Assembly: GCA_010672585.1 (NCBI GenBank)
Contig: JAAHGF010000002.1
Span: forward strand, 248,001 to 312,000
Length of the DNA: 64,000 nt
DNA from: Okeania sp. SIO1I7
GTDB lineage: Bacteria; Cyanobacteriota; Cyanobacteriia; Cyanobacteriales; Microcoleaceae
Direction of reading: 5' to 3'
The position numbers and the translations under genes are program-made. Shown here piece by piece: positions 30,115-39,647 of this stretch; the first letter of the stretch is position 1; the number at the start of each line of letters is the position of its first letter. The notes under the pieces were generated by a model, which was given only the letters and a program-made list of their open reading frames with translations, was not told the origin of the DNA and searched no databases.

Positions 30115-30155
30115 TGCAGTCGCTCATGGGGGAAACCCCCTTTGGCGGCGCTGCA
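30115..30155. repeat. 41-bp palindromic mini-element inside tnpB relic 3
   Basis: Outer arms tgcag / ctgca and inner hairpin ggggg-aaa-ccccc. It sits between KPSGKRIKR and YRTGNNW, which are contiguous in intact TnpB proteins of this subtype. Confidence 0.7.
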
Positions 30156-30572
30156 TCGCTTTATTCTTTTTCCTGATGGTTTCCAATCATTGGGTTTCTC
30201 ACCATAAATAGGCAGATCGTCACCATCTAAAAATGAAGCTATACTTGTATAACTTTCTTCTGTTTCTATAAATATTATTCCATATTCAGAGCATAATTGA
30301 GCTATTCTTTCTTTGAGTCTAGCTGTAGGAATTGGTACAAATTCTGAATTCTTTTTATGACCATTATCTATTTGATTTTTCTGACCTTTATTCCAACCAA
30401 AAACAATTGTACCAATAGAATTTTTTAAACAATGATTAATGACTATTTTGGCTGCTTTATTTATACCCAAATCGGATTTGGCGGTTACGCTTTTCTGTAA
30501 TGGCAGCTAGTTTATTTGACCAAAATCCAGTCGGTTGATTTTCTTTAAGAGTTGATATTTGTTTGTTGTACC

Positions 30573-30618
30573 AACCCACCCCTTTAGTTCCCCTCCCGGG
30601 AGGGGATAGGGGTGGGTG
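30573..30618. repeat. 46-bp palindromic mini-element inside tnpB relic 3
   Basis: aacccacccc ... cctcccgggagg ... ggggtgggt. It reads PPLSPPGRGTKGVG in the tnpB frame, the same frame as the relative at 3442-3486. Confidence 0.8.
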
Positions 30619-31325
30619 TTTCCCATCTACAATTAAGCTAGTACCGACATTGGATACACAGGTCAACCAATTATTTACACCATGGTCTATTCCTAAGACA
30701 TTTTCTTGATTTAATAGAGGTTTAACTATTACTTATTTTTCATAAACAAATTCCCAATAAAAACATCTATTTCTCGGTAATATTCTCAGTTCTTTGAGAG
30801 TAGAAAATGCTCTTATACTAGGCATTGGAATTAAAAAGCAATCCAAACCAAACCAGCGTTTACAGGTATTGCCTAATGGTAATCAAATTAGAGTACCTCT
30901 GAGTTTTAATGCTTGCTTGGGGTAAATAACTGTACCCATTCATCCTTTTTTTCTGTAGTTAGGAATCCTTGGTTTGTCTGATATTTTACCTGAACTATAA
31001 GCTTTAATTAGACTATAATAAGACCTAAATGATTCAGCTACAGTTATCAATATTTGTTGTGCTGAAGAGCGAATATAAAACTTTATAGTGATAGTTGTTT
31101 TTATAGACTAATTCTTGCGTCATACTTACCCAGGGTTTTGTGAGACTTAAAATATAATTGTCTGCCATAATATATTCCTATGTTAGTTAGCTTGTGAGAT
31201 TCTTCGCACAAGAATTTTAAGATAGCAATTAATTCAAAATTTTTATTTACTAAAACTTTCTGACAAGAGTACATTGGAAACGGGCAGACCGAAAAGTTAT
31301 TGTCTATTATAGTAACAGAGGGCAA

Positions 31326-31694
31326 CTAAAATTGTCTAGTCCAAACAACTCCCTGGTTTTCATGTCCCGGTTCAAACACGGGGGAGCTTCAACGTCGCTT
31401 TTCGGTAAAATAAAATACTTCGGATTAAAATCCGACGAGTTGCCTTTCATCCATCGCTGAAAAGACGATGGCTTTCATGCTGCCGTGTTATTTAGGTAAT
31501 GTAAATATCTGAAATAATTACCAAAAATACACCATAAATAGCGGTACTGCGTAAGTCCTGTTACATGGTGCATAATTCCAGCGTTATTCTGGTAAAAATA
31601 AACCATATTATAGTGGTACTGCCTAAGTCTTGATTTTAACAAATAAGGAAATTTTTTAATGAAAGTAAGTATACGATTTGAGGACGAGGCAACC
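31326..31694. other. Gene-free stretch with IS-end-like repeats
   Basis: Contains gcggtactgcgtaagtcct at about 31537 and a diverged second copy at 31612; the inverse of the first also occurs at 20040. No gene. Confidence 0.5.
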
Positions 31695-33511
31695 TTAGAT
31701 ACCTCTAATAAATTGATTGAGCTTGCATTGCTTACCTTTTTGTCCTCCATTTTTCAGAAATGCTTCAGCATCTTGAAAGTTGTAACATTCCACCACCTTA
31801 CCTAATGTTTGTTCATAAGACTTAGAAGCTCCTTCGTTGGCAATTACCAGTCCTATTTCTCCTTTAGGGATCCTAATAATGGGAACTGTACGAATGTTGA
31901 ATATTTCAGGGTTAATGTAGTAGGTTCCTGTTTCTAAAATAGCAAGCTGTTTACCCGCTTGTCCTCCATTATCAAAAAAGGCTTGTGTATCTTGAAAATT
32001 ATTACAATCTACTTTATTAGCAAAGTTTTTTCCCTGTTCTAGATACTTTCGATATTTTGCTTCTACTAACCCAATTTCTCCAGAACTAATTCTCGTAACA
32101 GAAACTTTTTTAATCTTAAATATATCCGTATTAATGTAGTATTTACCTGCTCTTAGAGTAGCAAGTTGTTTACCCGCTTGACCCCCATTATCAAAAAAAG
32201 CTTGTGCATCTTGAAAATTATTACAATCTACTTTCCTCGCCAAATTTTCTCCCTGTTCTAGAGGTTTTCCATCTTCAGTTTCCACTAACCCAATTTCTTC
32301 AGAAGAAATATAAGTAATAGGAACTGTACGAACCCTAAATAATTCAGTGTTAATTCGATAGGTTCCTTCCGTTAAAATACCACGTTGCTTACCCTTTTGA
32401 CCTCCTTTTTGGATAAACTCACTTCCATCCTGAAAGTCATCACAATCAACCACTTTCCCAAAGCTTTCTCCTGGTTTTAAATAAACTCCATCTTTAGCTT
32501 CTACTAACCCTATTTATTCTGTTCCAATTTGCAATTGTTCGACTGGAATAATCTTAAATATGTCAGTATTAATTTTGTAAGTTCCTGGCGGTAAAAATCT
32601 ATTTGTTTACCAATTTGACCTCCATTATCAAAGAACGCTTGCACATCCTGAAAATACTTACAATTAACTATTTGACCAAAATTCTTACCAGGTTTTCAAG
32701 GAGAGCCATCTTGTGCTTCTACTAAACCTATTTTATGAGCTTCAATTCTAGTAACTGGAACTTTGCGACAGCTAAACATTTCTGTATTAATTCGATAAGT
32801 ACCATTGGTTAAAATTGCTCGTTGTTTGCCGATTTGACCTCCATTATCAAAAAAAGCTTTGATATCTTGAAAGTTATTACAATCAACTACTTTTGCAAAG
32901 TTTTGTCCTGATTCAAGAGGATGACCATCCTTAGCTTCTACTAATCCAATTTCTTCTCGACTAATGGTGATAACTGTTACTTTAGTAATGGTATACTGCA
33001 AAGAAGAATATCCAAAATGTAGTCCTGGTCCAAGAATTTTAGCTTGAATGCCTGGTTCTCCATTCAAAGCAATAATTCGACCTGGAGGAAGGCGAAGGGA
33101 AGGATTGAAAGCCCATTTTTTGTTAACAATTCCAATTTCATCATTTCCAATCCAAATAAACAGTTTCGACTGTTTGTTCTTAGTTTTTTCTAGTGTTTTT
33201 TTTATCTCTTTTAATATTATTAGACCTTGGTTTTGCTGATGTAATTTACTAAAAATTTTATATAATTCGTCTATATTTAAACCATTACATTGACTTAAAA
33301 AATCAGATACAATTACTTGCAAAGATGGGTTTATCTTAAAGTTGCCAATATCAAATCCTCCTTTTTCTAGATGATATATAAACAAAGATGGAGATTTTTG
33401 ATAAACTATTATAAGATTCTCAATAATTTCCCCCTTAATATCTTCAATATCTTTATCTTTACCTATTCGTTTTCTAATCTCGTCTAGAACCTTTTGAAAT
33501 TCACTATCCAT
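31695..33511 (-). pseudogene. SPFH/flotillin-like N-terminal protein with six internal ~74-residue repeats, broken
   Basis: The intact start (MDSEFQKVLDEIRKRIGKDK) leads through a helical region to IGIVNKKWAFNPSLRLPPGR and NGEPGIQAKILGPGLHFGY, matching the N-terminus of cyanobacterial SPFH/flotillin-like proteins. Six tandem units of about 74 residues follow; the core is EIGLVEAKDG..LE.G.NFAKVVDCNNFQD..AFFDNGGQ.GKQ..IL..GTYRINT..F..R.VPVTRI. Ordinary homologues carry only one or two such units. The gene is dead or split: a 1-bp loss after GLVEAQDGSP (32698), a frameshift near 32605, and a nonsense codon in GTE-stop-IGLVEAKDG (about 32518). The last unit stops abruptly after GGQKGKQ, so the usual long coiled-coil part is missing. 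Confidence 0.75.
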
Positions 33512-33589
33512 AAATCTTTTTTCATCCCCCTATTTTATTAATCACTTGTTCTTGAAGCATCAAGCTTTTTACCTTTAAAGGTTTACTAC

Positions 33590-33880
33590 CTGGATTTTTT
33601 TACTTAAACCATTAAATATTTGAGCTTTTTGCTTTAATTCCTGACCATAACATCTAGTTAAAAAGTCAAAAATAATAACTGGTAAAGCCTCATAAATACG
33701 AAGTTATCCCACAGGAAAATCAGCAGAAATATGTGCTAAAAAAAGTCGGGCATCCGTCTGATAACAATCATAAAGTGCATCAGCTAAAACTTCGTTAGTA
33801 ATCAACCCACTTGCTTCTAACTGTTCCCTATATGGTTCAATCAGAAAAGGAAGATTTTCTTCTAAATCTGGACTAGAGCG
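33590..33880 (-). pseudogene. Decayed paralogue of the SPFH-like gene's helical N-terminal domain
   Basis: The minus strand reads EENLPFLIEPYREQLEASGL, ITNEVLADALYDCYQTDARL and FLAHISADFPVG, then a stop, then LRIYEALPVIIFDFLTRCYG and QELKQKAQIFNGL. This aligns with residues about 28-95 of the neighbouring gene (EIIENLIIVYQKSPSLFIYH ... FKINPSLQVIVSDFLSQCNG ... IFSKL). It lies directly upstream on the same strand, so the domain was duplicated in tandem and one copy has decayed. Confidence 0.65.
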
Positions 33881-34000
33881 CCCAGAGGTCCAGCAAACCT
33901 CGAAAATCCTTTAGCTATACTTTTCAGAATATATTTTTTTGCCATTGCTCAAGTACCACTTTAATCTCGTTACTTTGAGCTATTATAGCAAGAGAAATTG

Positions 34001-34122
34001 GTTGCCTAATTACTTCTAATACCCCTGGTTATATCGAATGTAAAATTATTGGTATTCTAGAGGAAGGCAATCATATTTCATACTTAATATGTAGGAAAAG
34101 TAATTCCAGTAGGTTTTCTATA
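34001..34122 (+). pseudogene. Fragment of a second flavin reductase-like gene
   Basis: Plus-strand frame CLITSNTPGYIECKIIGILE then EGNHIS, followed by a frameshifted remainder, mirrors GCPIISDTLGYVECKVVGAV then EEGDHTVYVGEVI of the gene at 29.1 kb. Only about 40 codons survive. The rest of 33881-34257 is gene-free with a (cttcctt)n tract. Confidence 0.65.
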
Positions 34123-34257
34123 GTATGGAACTGTTAGATGAGCTTCTTAAGATTACAGAAGTGCTAACTGTCGATAGACTCATCTACATTTCCTCCTTCC
34201 TTCTTCCTTCTTTCTTCTTCCTTCTTCCTTATTCAATAGTTAATTATTAATTGAATT

Positions 34258-34614
34258 ATGCCATTAATTAAAGTTCAAACTTCTGTTTCTAAACCAGAAA
34301 AAGATAAAATTGACAGCCTCTTAAAAAACCTTTCTTCTGCTATGGCGAAGCATTTTGGTAAACCAGAATCTTATGTAATGACTACTTTTGAATCAGATAT
34401 TCCCATGACTTTTGGTGGTAGTAGTGATGAACCTGTCTGCTACATGGAAATTAAGAGTATTGGTAATATGAATTCTCAGCAAACAAAAGGGATAAGTCAA
34501 GATTTTTGTCAACAAATTAATCAGGCTTTAGGCGTACCAAAAAATCGAATTTATATAGAATTTTCTGATGCTAAAGGTTCGATGTGGGGCTGGAATAGTT
34601 CCACATTTGGTTGA
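34258..34614 (+). CDS. Tautomerase/MIF-family protein
   Basis: A 118-residue protein of the macrophage migration inhibitory factor/phenylpyruvate tautomerase family, a cytoplasmic trimer in known members. The catalytic proline is residue 2 (MPLIKVQTSVS) and becomes N-terminal once Met is removed. Other family marks are LLKNLSSAMAKHFGKPESYV (23-42), MTFGGSSDEPVCYMEIKSIG (50-69), and the C-terminal RIYIEFSDAKGSMWGWNSSTFG. Length and motifs match the cyanobacterial MIF orthologues. The physiological substrate is unknown. It stands alone, with a family III-like repeat seven bases after its stop. Confidence 0.93.
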   Translation: MPLIKVQTSVSKPEKDKIDSLLKNLSSAMAKHFGKPESYVMTTFESDIPMTFGGSSDEPVCYMEIKSIGNMNSQQTKGISQDFCQQINQALGVPKNRIYIEFSDAKGSMWGWNSSTFG

Positions 34615-34620
34615 ATTTTC

Positions 34621-34795
34621 GTAAGCATTTAGGTGTTAGCTGTCAGCTATCAGCTATTAATTTAATTGCCCTTAAAAGAGGAATCAGAGTTGAAAGATTT
34701 AACATAATTAAGTCGGAAATAAATTAGCTACTTACTAGCGACTCAATATTACTCAAATCCTAAAACTACTAATTCCTCAAAGCTGACCGCTAATA
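34621..34795. repeat. Family III-like MITE, decayed
   Basis: Left end gtaagcatttaggtgttagc and inner tgtcagctatcagctatta; the right end near 34785 (aaagctgaccgctaat) is degraded. No target duplication can be read. Confidence 0.6.
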
Positions 34796-34823
34796 TTTTT
34801 TCTTCTTCCTTCTTCCTTCTTTA

Positions 34824-35927
34824 TTAACCTACTTTTAACATAGAACTACTCAACAAATCACACTCTGAATCTTCTAAATGCCAATCTAAACCATCAAAAG
34901 CAATTTTCTCAATCAAACTAGCTAACCGCAATGCCTTAAGAGCTTGTTCTCCTCCAACTGAAGGTTGATTTCCTCCACCCACACAATGAATAAAATGCTC
35001 TAACTCCGCATGAAGAGGCTCAATATTGCTAGTATAAACCTTTTCAATTAAACCATCCTGACGATAAAGAACCTGACCATAATCAGTCACATAATCTGCT
35101 GTTGTTTGACGGTGAATCAGAATTTCATTGTTCAGAAAATCTGCTTCTGTCAAAGAATTTTTACAGTGAGCAACAATAGAACGTAATTTTTTATGTGTCA
35201 CCTTACTAGCAGTTAAAGTCGCTACAATACCATTGGCAAAACCAAGAGTAGCTGTCACATAATCTAAATTTCCAGAACTAGAAACACTACTTCCACTAGC
35301 AGTTAATTTGACAACTGGAGAAGCAACTAAATCTAATAACAAATCAATATCATGGATCATTAAGTCCAAAACTACAGACACATCATTAGCTCGATGAGAA
35401 TAAGGACTCATCCGATGAGCTTCTAAAGCCAATAAATCTTCAGTTTTGAGGACTTTACTCAGTTCTTGAAAAGCAGGATTAAACCTTTCTATGTGACCCA
35501 CTTGTAAAATTTGCTTAGTTTCAGCAGCAGTATTTACCAAAAATTCGGCCTCGGCGATACTAGCAGCAATAGGCTTTTCCATTAAGACATGGACTCCTGC
35601 TTCTAAGCAAGTCATTCCCACAGCATAATGCTGAAGGGTGGGAACTGCTACACATACAGCATCAACATGAGGTAAAAGGTCTTTATAATCCTCAAAAAAA
35701 CGAACTCGATATTTACTAGCGGTATCGAGTCCTCTTTCCACATTAATATCTGCTACACCAACTAATTCTGTATCTTTGAGCAAATTTAGGACACGGGTAT
35801 GATGCTGTCCCATATTACCAACCCCAATAACTCCTACACGAAGAGATTCTGGTTGACCATGTTTAGTAAAAACGGATGAATATACTTTAGACATTCTATT
35901 TAGCACTCCTAGATTCTCCTCCACCAC
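34824..35927 (-). CDS. Gfo/Idh/MocA family oxidoreductase
   Basis: NAD(P)-dependent dehydrogenase of the glucose-fructose oxidoreductase/inositol dehydrogenase family. The Rossmann fold begins LRVGVIGVGNMGQHHTRV (29-46) with the GxGxxG motif. ADINVERG, the AVCVAVPTLQHY segment and the characteristic LMEKPIA (about residues 134-140, with the catalytic-site Lys) follow. The C-terminal domain has the dehydrogenase motif VLDLMIHDIDLLLDL, where the HD pair lines the active site. At 367 residues it is normal; the true start may be Met12 (MSKVYSS). The substrate, usually a sugar or cyclitol, is not evident from context. Confidence 0.92.
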   Translation of the reverse strand: MVEENLGVLNRMSKVYSSVFTKHGQPESLRVGVIGVGNMGQHHTRVLNLLKDTELVGVADINVERGLDTASKYRVRFFEDYKDLLPHVDAVCVAVPTLQHYAVGMTCLEAGVHVLMEKPIAASIAEAEFLVNTAAETKQILQVGHIERFNPAFQELSKVLKTEDLLALEAHRMSPYSHRANDVSVVLDLMIHDIDLLLDLVASPVVKLTASGSSVSSSGNLDYVTATLGFANGIVATLTASKVTHKKLRSIVAHCKNSLTEADFLNNEILIHRQTTADYVTDYGQVLYRQDGLIEKVYTSNIEPLHAELEHFIHCVGGGNQPSVGGEQALKALRLASLIEKIAFDGLDWHLEDSECDLLSSSMLKVG

Positions 35928-36530
35928 ACCTAATTAGAGTAAAGTAATAGGTTTTTTTGTTCAGCCTTTGCAAATTTATCTTATATTTGCTGACTGGGGG
36001 TAGTGCTATAGCTGAAGTCAAAAGTCAGAAGTCAGAAGTCAGAAATTAAATTAGCAATCCTCCAAAAATATGCACGCCAATTAAGGCGAGGTTGCGCGAC
36101 CAAATTATTTTGATAATCGGGAATTGGAGATAATTGAAATACTAATATAGAAATCAGGAATCAGTTGTGAGAATTGAGATGTTCCTTAAAAGTATAGAAT
36201 ATAGCAATTTTTTCTTCTTCTCTGTTCCCTGTTTCCTGTTCCCTGTTCCCTAAAAGTTTCCAATATCTGACAACTCAAAACCAGTATAACTATCACTATA
36301 TCTGAAAATCATACTCAAATCTAAAGAAAATATTACGATTTTCCGAATTTACTAAAACTCTATGAAATAATTATATTCAATAAAAATTAAATTGAGGCTA
36401 GCAAATATAAAGGCCTTAAATATAAAATTCCGAAAACACCAATCTCTTGTTTATTAAGGGTTTGGTGTTTTCTAATTTTGAGGTAATTTCTAAGAGTCGA
36501 AGCAATCAAAAATTAGTTCAATATTTGTCG
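35928..36530. other. Intergenic region upstream of proB
   Basis: Gene-free. It contains (agaagtc)n at 36018-36042, a (ccctgtt)n tract at 36224-36252, and ccaaattattttgataat at about 36100 that recurs at 63.62 kb. Confidence 0.6.
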
Positions 36531-37640
36531 ATGACAACAATAGTAATTAAAATAGGCACTTCCAGTCTGACTCGTTCTGAATCGGGAAATTTGGCCTTAT
36601 CCACAATTGCTAGCTTGATCGAGACTATTGCCAATCTACGTTCTCAGGGACATCGAGTAGTTTTAGTTTCTTCTGGAGCAGTTGGTGTAGGTTGCGATCG
36701 CCTAGGACTAACTGAAAAACCTCGTAATATTGCCATGAAGCAAGCAGTAGCAGCAGTGGGTCAAGGAAGACTAATGCGAGTTTACGAAGACTTGTTTACA
36801 TCTTTGCGACAAACAATGGCCCAAATATTACTTACTAGGAGCGAGCTTTCACGACGTAGTAGCTATGTCAATGCTTACAATACATTTCAACAATTGTTAC
36901 GAATGGATGTAGTCCCAATTGTGAATGAAAATGACACTACTGCTGTGGAAGAACTTAAATTCGGGGACAACGATACTCTATCAGCTTTAGTTGCTGGTCT
37001 AGTAGAGGCTGATTGGTTATTTATATTAACCGACGTTGACAAGTTATATTCTGCCGACCCTAGAAATAATCCAGACGCTTTACCTATTACTTTAGTAGAG
37101 CGAATGGAACAACTCGAAGAATTTCAAGTTGAAACTGGAGATTCTGTTAGTGGACGGGGAACAGGTGGAATGATTACGAAAATTGAAGCTGCCAAAATTG
37201 CCACAGCAGCAGGAGTGCGAACCGTTATTACTGATGGCCAAATACCGGAGAATATACAAAAAATCCTGAATGGAGAATCTATTGGGACTCAGTTTGAACC
37301 TCAACCACAACCAGTAAATGCCCGCAAACATTGGATTGCCAATATTTTAGTACCTGCGGGCAAGCTATATCTGGACATGGGTGCAGTTCAAGCAATTGCT
37401 GAATCTGGTAAATCTCTACTAGCTGCTGGTATTACTCAAGTAGAAGGAGAGTTTTATCCATCGGATGCTGTAGAACTATGCGATGAAGAAGGTGGGGAAA
37501 TAGCTAGGGGACTTGTCAACTACAGCAATACTGAATTGCAACAAATTCTGGGTTGTCGCTCAGAAGATATACCTGATATTTTAGGCTATACAGGATCTGA
37601 CACAGTAGTACATAGGGATAACCTTGTAATCAAATGTTAA
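36531..37640 (+). CDS. proB: Glutamate 5-kinase
   Basis: First enzyme of proline synthesis, phosphorylating glutamate to gamma-glutamyl phosphate. From ATG 36531 the product has 369 residues: an amino-acid kinase domain starting [14 protein letters not shown] and a C-terminal PUA domain ([20 protein letters not shown] onwards). Substrate and nucleotide signatures are present: [72 protein letters not shown]. The frame is open further upstream to 36447, but family members begin at the MTTIVIKIG position and the extra 28 residues look random. No proA is adjacent. Feedback control by proline is a family property, not visible here. Confidence 0.95.
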   Translation: MTTIVIKIGTSSLTRSESGNLALSTIASLIETIANLRSQGHRVVLVSSGAVGVGCDRLGLTEKPRNIAMKQAVAAVGQGRLMRVYEDLFTSLRQTMAQILLTRSELSRRSSYVNAYNTFQQLLRMDVVPIVNENDTTAVEELKFGDNDTLSALVAGLVEADWLFILTDVDKLYSADPRNNPDALPITLVERMEQLEEFQVETGDSVSGRGTGGMITKIEAAKIATAAGVRTVITDGQIPENIQKILNGESIGTQFEPQPQPVNARKHWIANILVPAGKLYLDMGAVQAIAESGKSLLAAGITQVEGEFYPSDAVELCDEEGGEIARGLVNYSNTELQQILGCRSEDIPDILGYTGSDTVVHRDNLVIKC

Positions 37641-37649
37641 CAGCATATG

Positions 37650-37736
37650 TCAATGGTTTTAGATTTAATCAGCAAGCCCTAATTAATTATTAATTATTAA
37701 TTATTAATTATTAATTATTAATTATTAATTATTGAA
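37650..37736. repeat. Solo family I right end plus (attaatt)n heptamer array
   Basis: ttttagatttaatcagcaag then ccctaatta, followed by about seven copies of attaatt up to 37733. It separates the convergent proB and RodZ-like genes. Confidence 0.75.
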
Positions 37737-37744
37737 CTCCTTCT

Positions 37745-38872
37745 TCAAATCATTGTTTCTGGTGGAGCAAAATCGGAACCAACAACTACACTACCTTTAG
37801 TAGATTTTAATCCTGGTGTTTGAGTAGTTTCTAAATGTTTATCTGAGTGAGCAACTGAATCAGGAGTTTCTAATTTATCTGGAGTAAGATTTGCTCCTGG
37901 ACTTGGTTGTTGAGACATCCAATTTAGTCCACCTACTGCACCGGCCATTAAAGCTGTATAACCTATATATAGATGAATGGGATGTAGACCTAATCCCATG
38001 CCATTATTGGAGTTAGACCAAGATGGCATTAAGCCTTGAAGTGGATCGGACATAGGTAAAGCTTCTGCTAAAGCTACTCCATCAAATCCTAAAGCGTTAC
38101 CAATACGAAAGATGAATCCTCGAAGATATACATCTTCTGGTAGTTCGTCTGTTTGGCCTTTTTCTATGGCTTCTAGATAATGAAGGGGTACGAAGGTTTG
38201 TTTATGAATTTGTTTCATGGATAAACAACGCATTTTTCGTGCTTTTTGTAGTTTTTCCCCTAGTTGCTGTAGGTATGTATTTTTTTCTTGAACTAATAAG
38301 GCTGCTTTTTCTGCTTTTGTGAGTTTTTTTCGCCGTTTTCGTCGATTATTTTGTGGTTGTAACTCTTCTAGGAAGTTTTGATTATTTTCTGGGAGATGAG
38401 TTTCTGTATTGTTGGAATCTATGGATACTAAGGCTGATTCAGTAGTAATTTCTGATTCTACGGTAGTATTTAGGTTAGTACTCATGTGTGTTTGAGGTTG
38501 ATTTTGGTGATTTTGGGTTAACTTTTCCTGATTCATTTGTTGGTAATTCATACTTTCTTTATGCTCATTCATATTGTGAGAATGAGAGTTAATTGGAGCT
38601 GCTGAAGATGCTTTTTTTTCTGGTATTAATGTTCTAGTCAAGTTTTTTAGGCTGAGTTTTATTGTTTCTAGTCCTAACACTTTGATTTGAGCTTCGGTTT
38701 GAGCTACTGCTTCTTCTAGAGAAGTTTTTATGTCAGTCAACATTACACTATAAACTTGGCGAGTATAAGTTTCAGCTTCAATATTACTCAGTAGCGATCG
38801 CCAATTATCTTGACCAATTTCTATAGGAATATGCCCAGAAAAACTATAGCCAGATGTAGGTTTTAATTCCAT
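37745..38872 (-). CDS. RodZ-like HTH_25 domain membrane protein
   Basis: A 375-residue protein with a RodZ-type helix-turn-helix (HTH_25) at about 203-270: EKLQKARKMRCLSMKQIHKQ, VPLHYLEAIEKGQTDELPED, VYLRGFIFRIGNALGFDG. A single membrane segment follows near 304-322 (LYIGYTALMAGAVGGLNWM), giving the bitopic layout of RodZ. In rod-shaped bacteria RodZ links MreB to the cell wall machinery. This protein differs by a long N-terminal extension (about 200 residues, Gln/Asn-rich, with a basic RRKRRKKLTKAEKAALLVQE just before the HTH) and a short periplasmic tail. The extension looks specific to filamentous cyanobacteria, so the function is by analogy only. Confidence 0.8.
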   Translation of the reverse strand: MELKPTSGYSFSGHIPIEIGQDNWRSLLSNIEAETYTRQVYSVMLTDIKTSLEEAVAQTEAQIKVLGLETIKLSLKNLTRTLIPEKKASSAAPINSHSHNMNEHKESMNYQQMNQEKLTQNHQNQPQTHMSTNLNTTVESEITTESALVSIDSNNTETHLPENNQNFLEELQPQNNRRKRRKKLTKAEKAALLVQEKNTYLQQLGEKLQKARKMRCLSMKQIHKQTFVPLHYLEAIEKGQTDELPEDVYLRGFIFRIGNALGFDGVALAEALPMSDPLQGLMPSWSNSNNGMGLGLHPIHLYIGYTALMAGAVGGLNWMSQQPSPGANLTPDKLETPDSVAHSDKHLETTQTPGLKSTKGSVVVGSDFAPPETMI

Positions 38873-39007
38873 TGTTAGGGTTTTAGTTTTATTTATACTG
38901 AATAGGAGTAATCTAAGTAATTTATTCTGGAATTTAGTGTTGATTCCGGATATAAGAAGTGCGAAGATTTAAGAGGCTGTTTGTAAACAAAAGATTAAGT
39001 AAGGTTT

Positions 39008-39055
39008 GTGACAGCACACTTACCATTACTCCAGAAATGGTAAGTGTGCTGTCAC
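39008..39055. repeat. Perfect 20-bp inverted repeat (hairpin)
   Basis: Arm gtgacagcacacttaccatt (39008-39027) and its exact complement (39036-39055) around the 8-base loop actccaga. There is no T-tract. Confidence 0.9.
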
Positions 39056-39100
39056 ACGCCGCCTGCTGTGGGATAGTGCATTGCGTAGTAACGCACCCTA

Positions 39101-39226
39101 CTGGACTGACACAGCTAAAATGGTGCGTTAGATGGGGAGATGGGGAGATGGGGAGATAGGGAGAAAAAGACACCTAGAAACAAAAATCTATTGCACAGTT
39201 TTAGGTGTGTCAGTCTACTATACGAT
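39101..39226. repeat. Repeat with actgacacagctaaaa ends
   Basis: gactgacacagctaaaat at 39104 is matched inversely by ttttaggtgtgtcagtct near 39200-39217. A (gggagat)n tract lies between. A solo end is at 10.43 kb. Confidence 0.7.
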
Positions 39227-39370
39227 CTAATTTTTGTTTTTTGTACAAGTTTCCGAATATTTAAGTTTCTTCTTTTTCTGGCAAATTTTTCTAACGAGTA
39301 ACCTTTGTCCTATCTATTGCGAAATAGTTTTTTGGACATTTAACATAGTCATTAATGTTATAGATATATT

Positions 39371-39517
39371 ATATCAAATCCGGTAGCATCGGTATAAAAT
39401 CTTTTGAAGTAGGAGTCAGTTCTCAGGAGTCAGGAGTCAGGAGGGAAAAAATTTATCAAGATTTGCTAATGGTGAAGATAGAGAATGTTTTTATACCGAA
39501 TTAAACGGATTTGATAT
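39371..39517. repeat. MITE-like element, family VI (atatcaaatccg ends)
   Basis: Terminal inverted repeats of about 28 bp with few mismatches: atatcaaatccggtagcatc / and cggtataaaa versus ttttataccg and gaattaaacggatttgatat. The interior contains (agtcagg)n. A relative at 55016-55154 interrupts tnpB relic 4. The rest of 38873-39647 is gene-free. Confidence 0.8.
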
Positions 39518-39647
39518 TAATTGACTACAAATTAATAATTCAGTTAAAGTACAATCGAAAGTGCAATTCTATCAAACCATAACTGAATAGATCAACTTTT
39601 TTTCTCAGATAATTCTTGAAGATAGTTTGAAAATACAATTTTAATGA

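Larger units (their letters stand above)
29893..31325 (-). pseudogene. tnpB relic 3, frameshifted and carrying two mini-elements
   Basis: Minus-strand TnpB of a longer subtype. N-terminal KVLVNKNFELIAILKFLCEE...IGIYYGRQLYFKSHKTLGKY is at 31280-31110. After frameshifts, VSNVGTSLIVDGK is at 30660-30620 and WYNKQISTLKENQPTGFWSN follows to about 30510. INKAAKIVINHCLKNSIGTI, FGWNKGQKNQIDNG and PTARLKERIAQLCSEYGIIF are at 30470-30270. ETEESYTSIASF and KPSGKRIKR follow, then in another frame YRTGNNWCVNADCNGAANII at about 30095-30030. Two palindromic mini-elements (30573-30618 and 30115-30155) are inside the coding sequence. No intact reading frame remains. Confidence 0.85.

Noticed and set aside
29757-30211. 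Plus-strand ORFs of 139 and 75 codons
   Set aside because: Antisense shadows of the tnpB relic 3, which is recognisable on the minus strand.
31101-31325. Separate 74-residue hypothetical gene
   Set aside because: Its sequence is the N-terminal part of the TnpB relic reading down from 31325.
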